Shown here one piece after another: positions 23,805-24,685 of a DNA stretch of 24,685 nt. The notes under the pieces are model-generated. The model was not told the origin of the DNA, made no database searches, and saw only the letters and a list, made by a program, of their open reading frames with translations. This DNA comes from JAGTRB01 sp037439685 (GTDB lineage Archaea > Thermoproteota > Bathyarchaeia > TCS64): NCBI GenBank assembly GCA_037439685.1, contig JBBIVO010000021.1:1-24685 (forward strand), written 5' to 3'. Each line of letters starts with the position of its first letter. Position 1 is the stretch's first letter. The position numbers and the translations under genes were made by a program.

Positions 23805-24685
23805 GGAGGGGTGAGGCCGAGCCTCCAGGGGATGCAGAGGCCATAGACGCGTCTGGGGGGACCGTCCTACCAGGGTTCATCGACGCCCACACCCACTTCC
23901 TCTGGATGGGGATAGGGATGGTCAGGGTGGTCGACATGAGCCCTGCCACCTCCCTCCCCGAGGCCCTCTCCCTCGTCGAGTCGAGGATAAGGGAGATCCC
24001 TAAGGGGGGGTGGGTCCTCGGCAGGGGCTGGGACGAGAGTAAGTGGCCTGAGAGGCGCTATATCACGAGGGAGGATGTAGACCCCCTCTCGCCAGACCAT
24101 CCGATGATGCTGTCGAGGGTGGACGGCCACTTGGTAACCCTGAACTCGAGGGCCCTTGAACTGGCAGGGATTACAAAGGCCACCCCCGACCCGCCTGGGG
24201 GGAGGATAGACCGGGGGCCCGACGGCGAGCCCACAGGCATCTTGAGAGATGCCCGCCAGCTGGTTGAGGGGGTTATACCCCCTCCCACCCAGGAGACGGC
24301 CTTGGAGGGGTTGAGGAGGGCCTGCGACCTAGCCCTCAGCCTCGGATGCACGGGCATCCACGACGCAGGCCTGGACCCCTTCGGCCTTCGAGTCTACCAG
24401 TCAGCCCTTGAGAGGGGGATCCTAAAGGTCAGGGCCTACCTGATGGTTAGGGGCGAGGCCGCCAAGGCGGCCGAGGGCCTCGGCCTCAGAACAGGCTTCG
24501 GAGGCGGCTTCCTTAGGCTCGGGTCTGTGAAGTTGATCATAGACGGGTCCCTCGGCGCTAGGACCGCAGCCCTATTCGAGCCCTACGAGGATGACCCGTC
24601 GACGAAGGGGCTTCTGGTCTCCAAGCCCGAAGAGCTGGAGGAGGAGGCGAGGAGGGCCCATAAGAGGGGTTTCCAGATAGCCATC
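23805..24685 (+). CDS. YtcJ-type amidohydrolase (amidohydrolase 3 family), partial at both ends
   Basis: The frame is open from the gap to the window end. VLPGFIDAHTHFLWMGIG carries the H-x-H metal-binding motif of the amidohydrolase superfamily. The following blocks are those of YtcJ-like enzymes: GWVLGRGWDESKWPER, RVDGHLVTLNSRALELAGIT, DGEPTGILRDARQLV, LSLGCTGIHDAG and VKLIIDGSLGARTAALFEPY. Relatives hydrolyse N-substituted formamides or other amides; the substrate here is unknown. The N-terminal beta-sandwich strand is lost in the gap and the C-terminal barrel and catalytic Asp lie beyond the window. No signal peptide can be judged. It follows the AIR-synthase-like gene in the same direction after about 70 bases before the gap, so co-transcription is possible but not shown. 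Confidence 0.88.

Noticed and set aside
1..24685. CRISPR array or regularly spaced direct repeats
   Set aside because: No set of regularly spaced repeats of 20-40 bases was seen on either strand.

Overview
This is a high-GC archaeal window. Two runs of N (10676-10696 and 23719-23804) suggest a metagenome-assembled scaffold. Archaeal markers are an A-type ATPase subunit I and proteolipid pair, RNase P protein Rpp21 fused by overlap to diphthine synthase, a short archaeal adenylosuccinate synthetase, a Rio-like intramembrane site-2 protease and an Ard1-type acetyltransferase. Arginine is mostly AGG/AGA, TTG and GTG starts are common, and several TATA boxes sit about 26-28 bases before the start codon, which suggests leaderless transcripts. 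A Thermoproteota/Bathyarchaeia-like lineage is my guess; the sequence alone does not prove it.

Layout. 1-4744 (minus): a truncated FtsX/MacB-type ABC permease, then atpK and atpI. 4745-7414: an island of decay holding a broken retropepsin-like protease, a CAT-anticodon tRNA with an oversized variable region, a truncated and frameshifted tyrosine recombinase pointing at that tRNA, a HEPN-nucleotidyltransferase gene with at least two frameshifts, and a 113-bp element with inverted ends. 7415-11899 (plus): rnp4, dphB carrying a C-terminal DUF357-like domain, and ppdK interrupted by an assembly gap. 11900-13083: a decayed tnpB (IS605 OrfB) and small gene fragments. 13084-15760: a cysteine-cluster protein and a membrane acyltransferase diverging from one TATA box, a 47-residue membrane peptide and an Ard1-like acetyltransferase. 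15761-16771: a second transposase graveyard with two tnpB 3' ends in opposite orientation. 16772-24685: site-2 protease, a LarA-like protein, a CinA-like protein, purA, dnaJ, an AIR-synthase-like protein and a truncated YtcJ-like amidohydrolase.

The core genes are intact, whereas nearly every accessory gene is broken. This contrast argues for biological decay rather than general sequencing error. I found no complete defence system, CRISPR array or intact mobile element. The observations most worth following are the tRNA insertion, the DphB-DUF357 fusion, the six-helix proteolipid with a single carboxylate, the LarA homologue lacking its catalytic residues, and the small inverted-repeat element.
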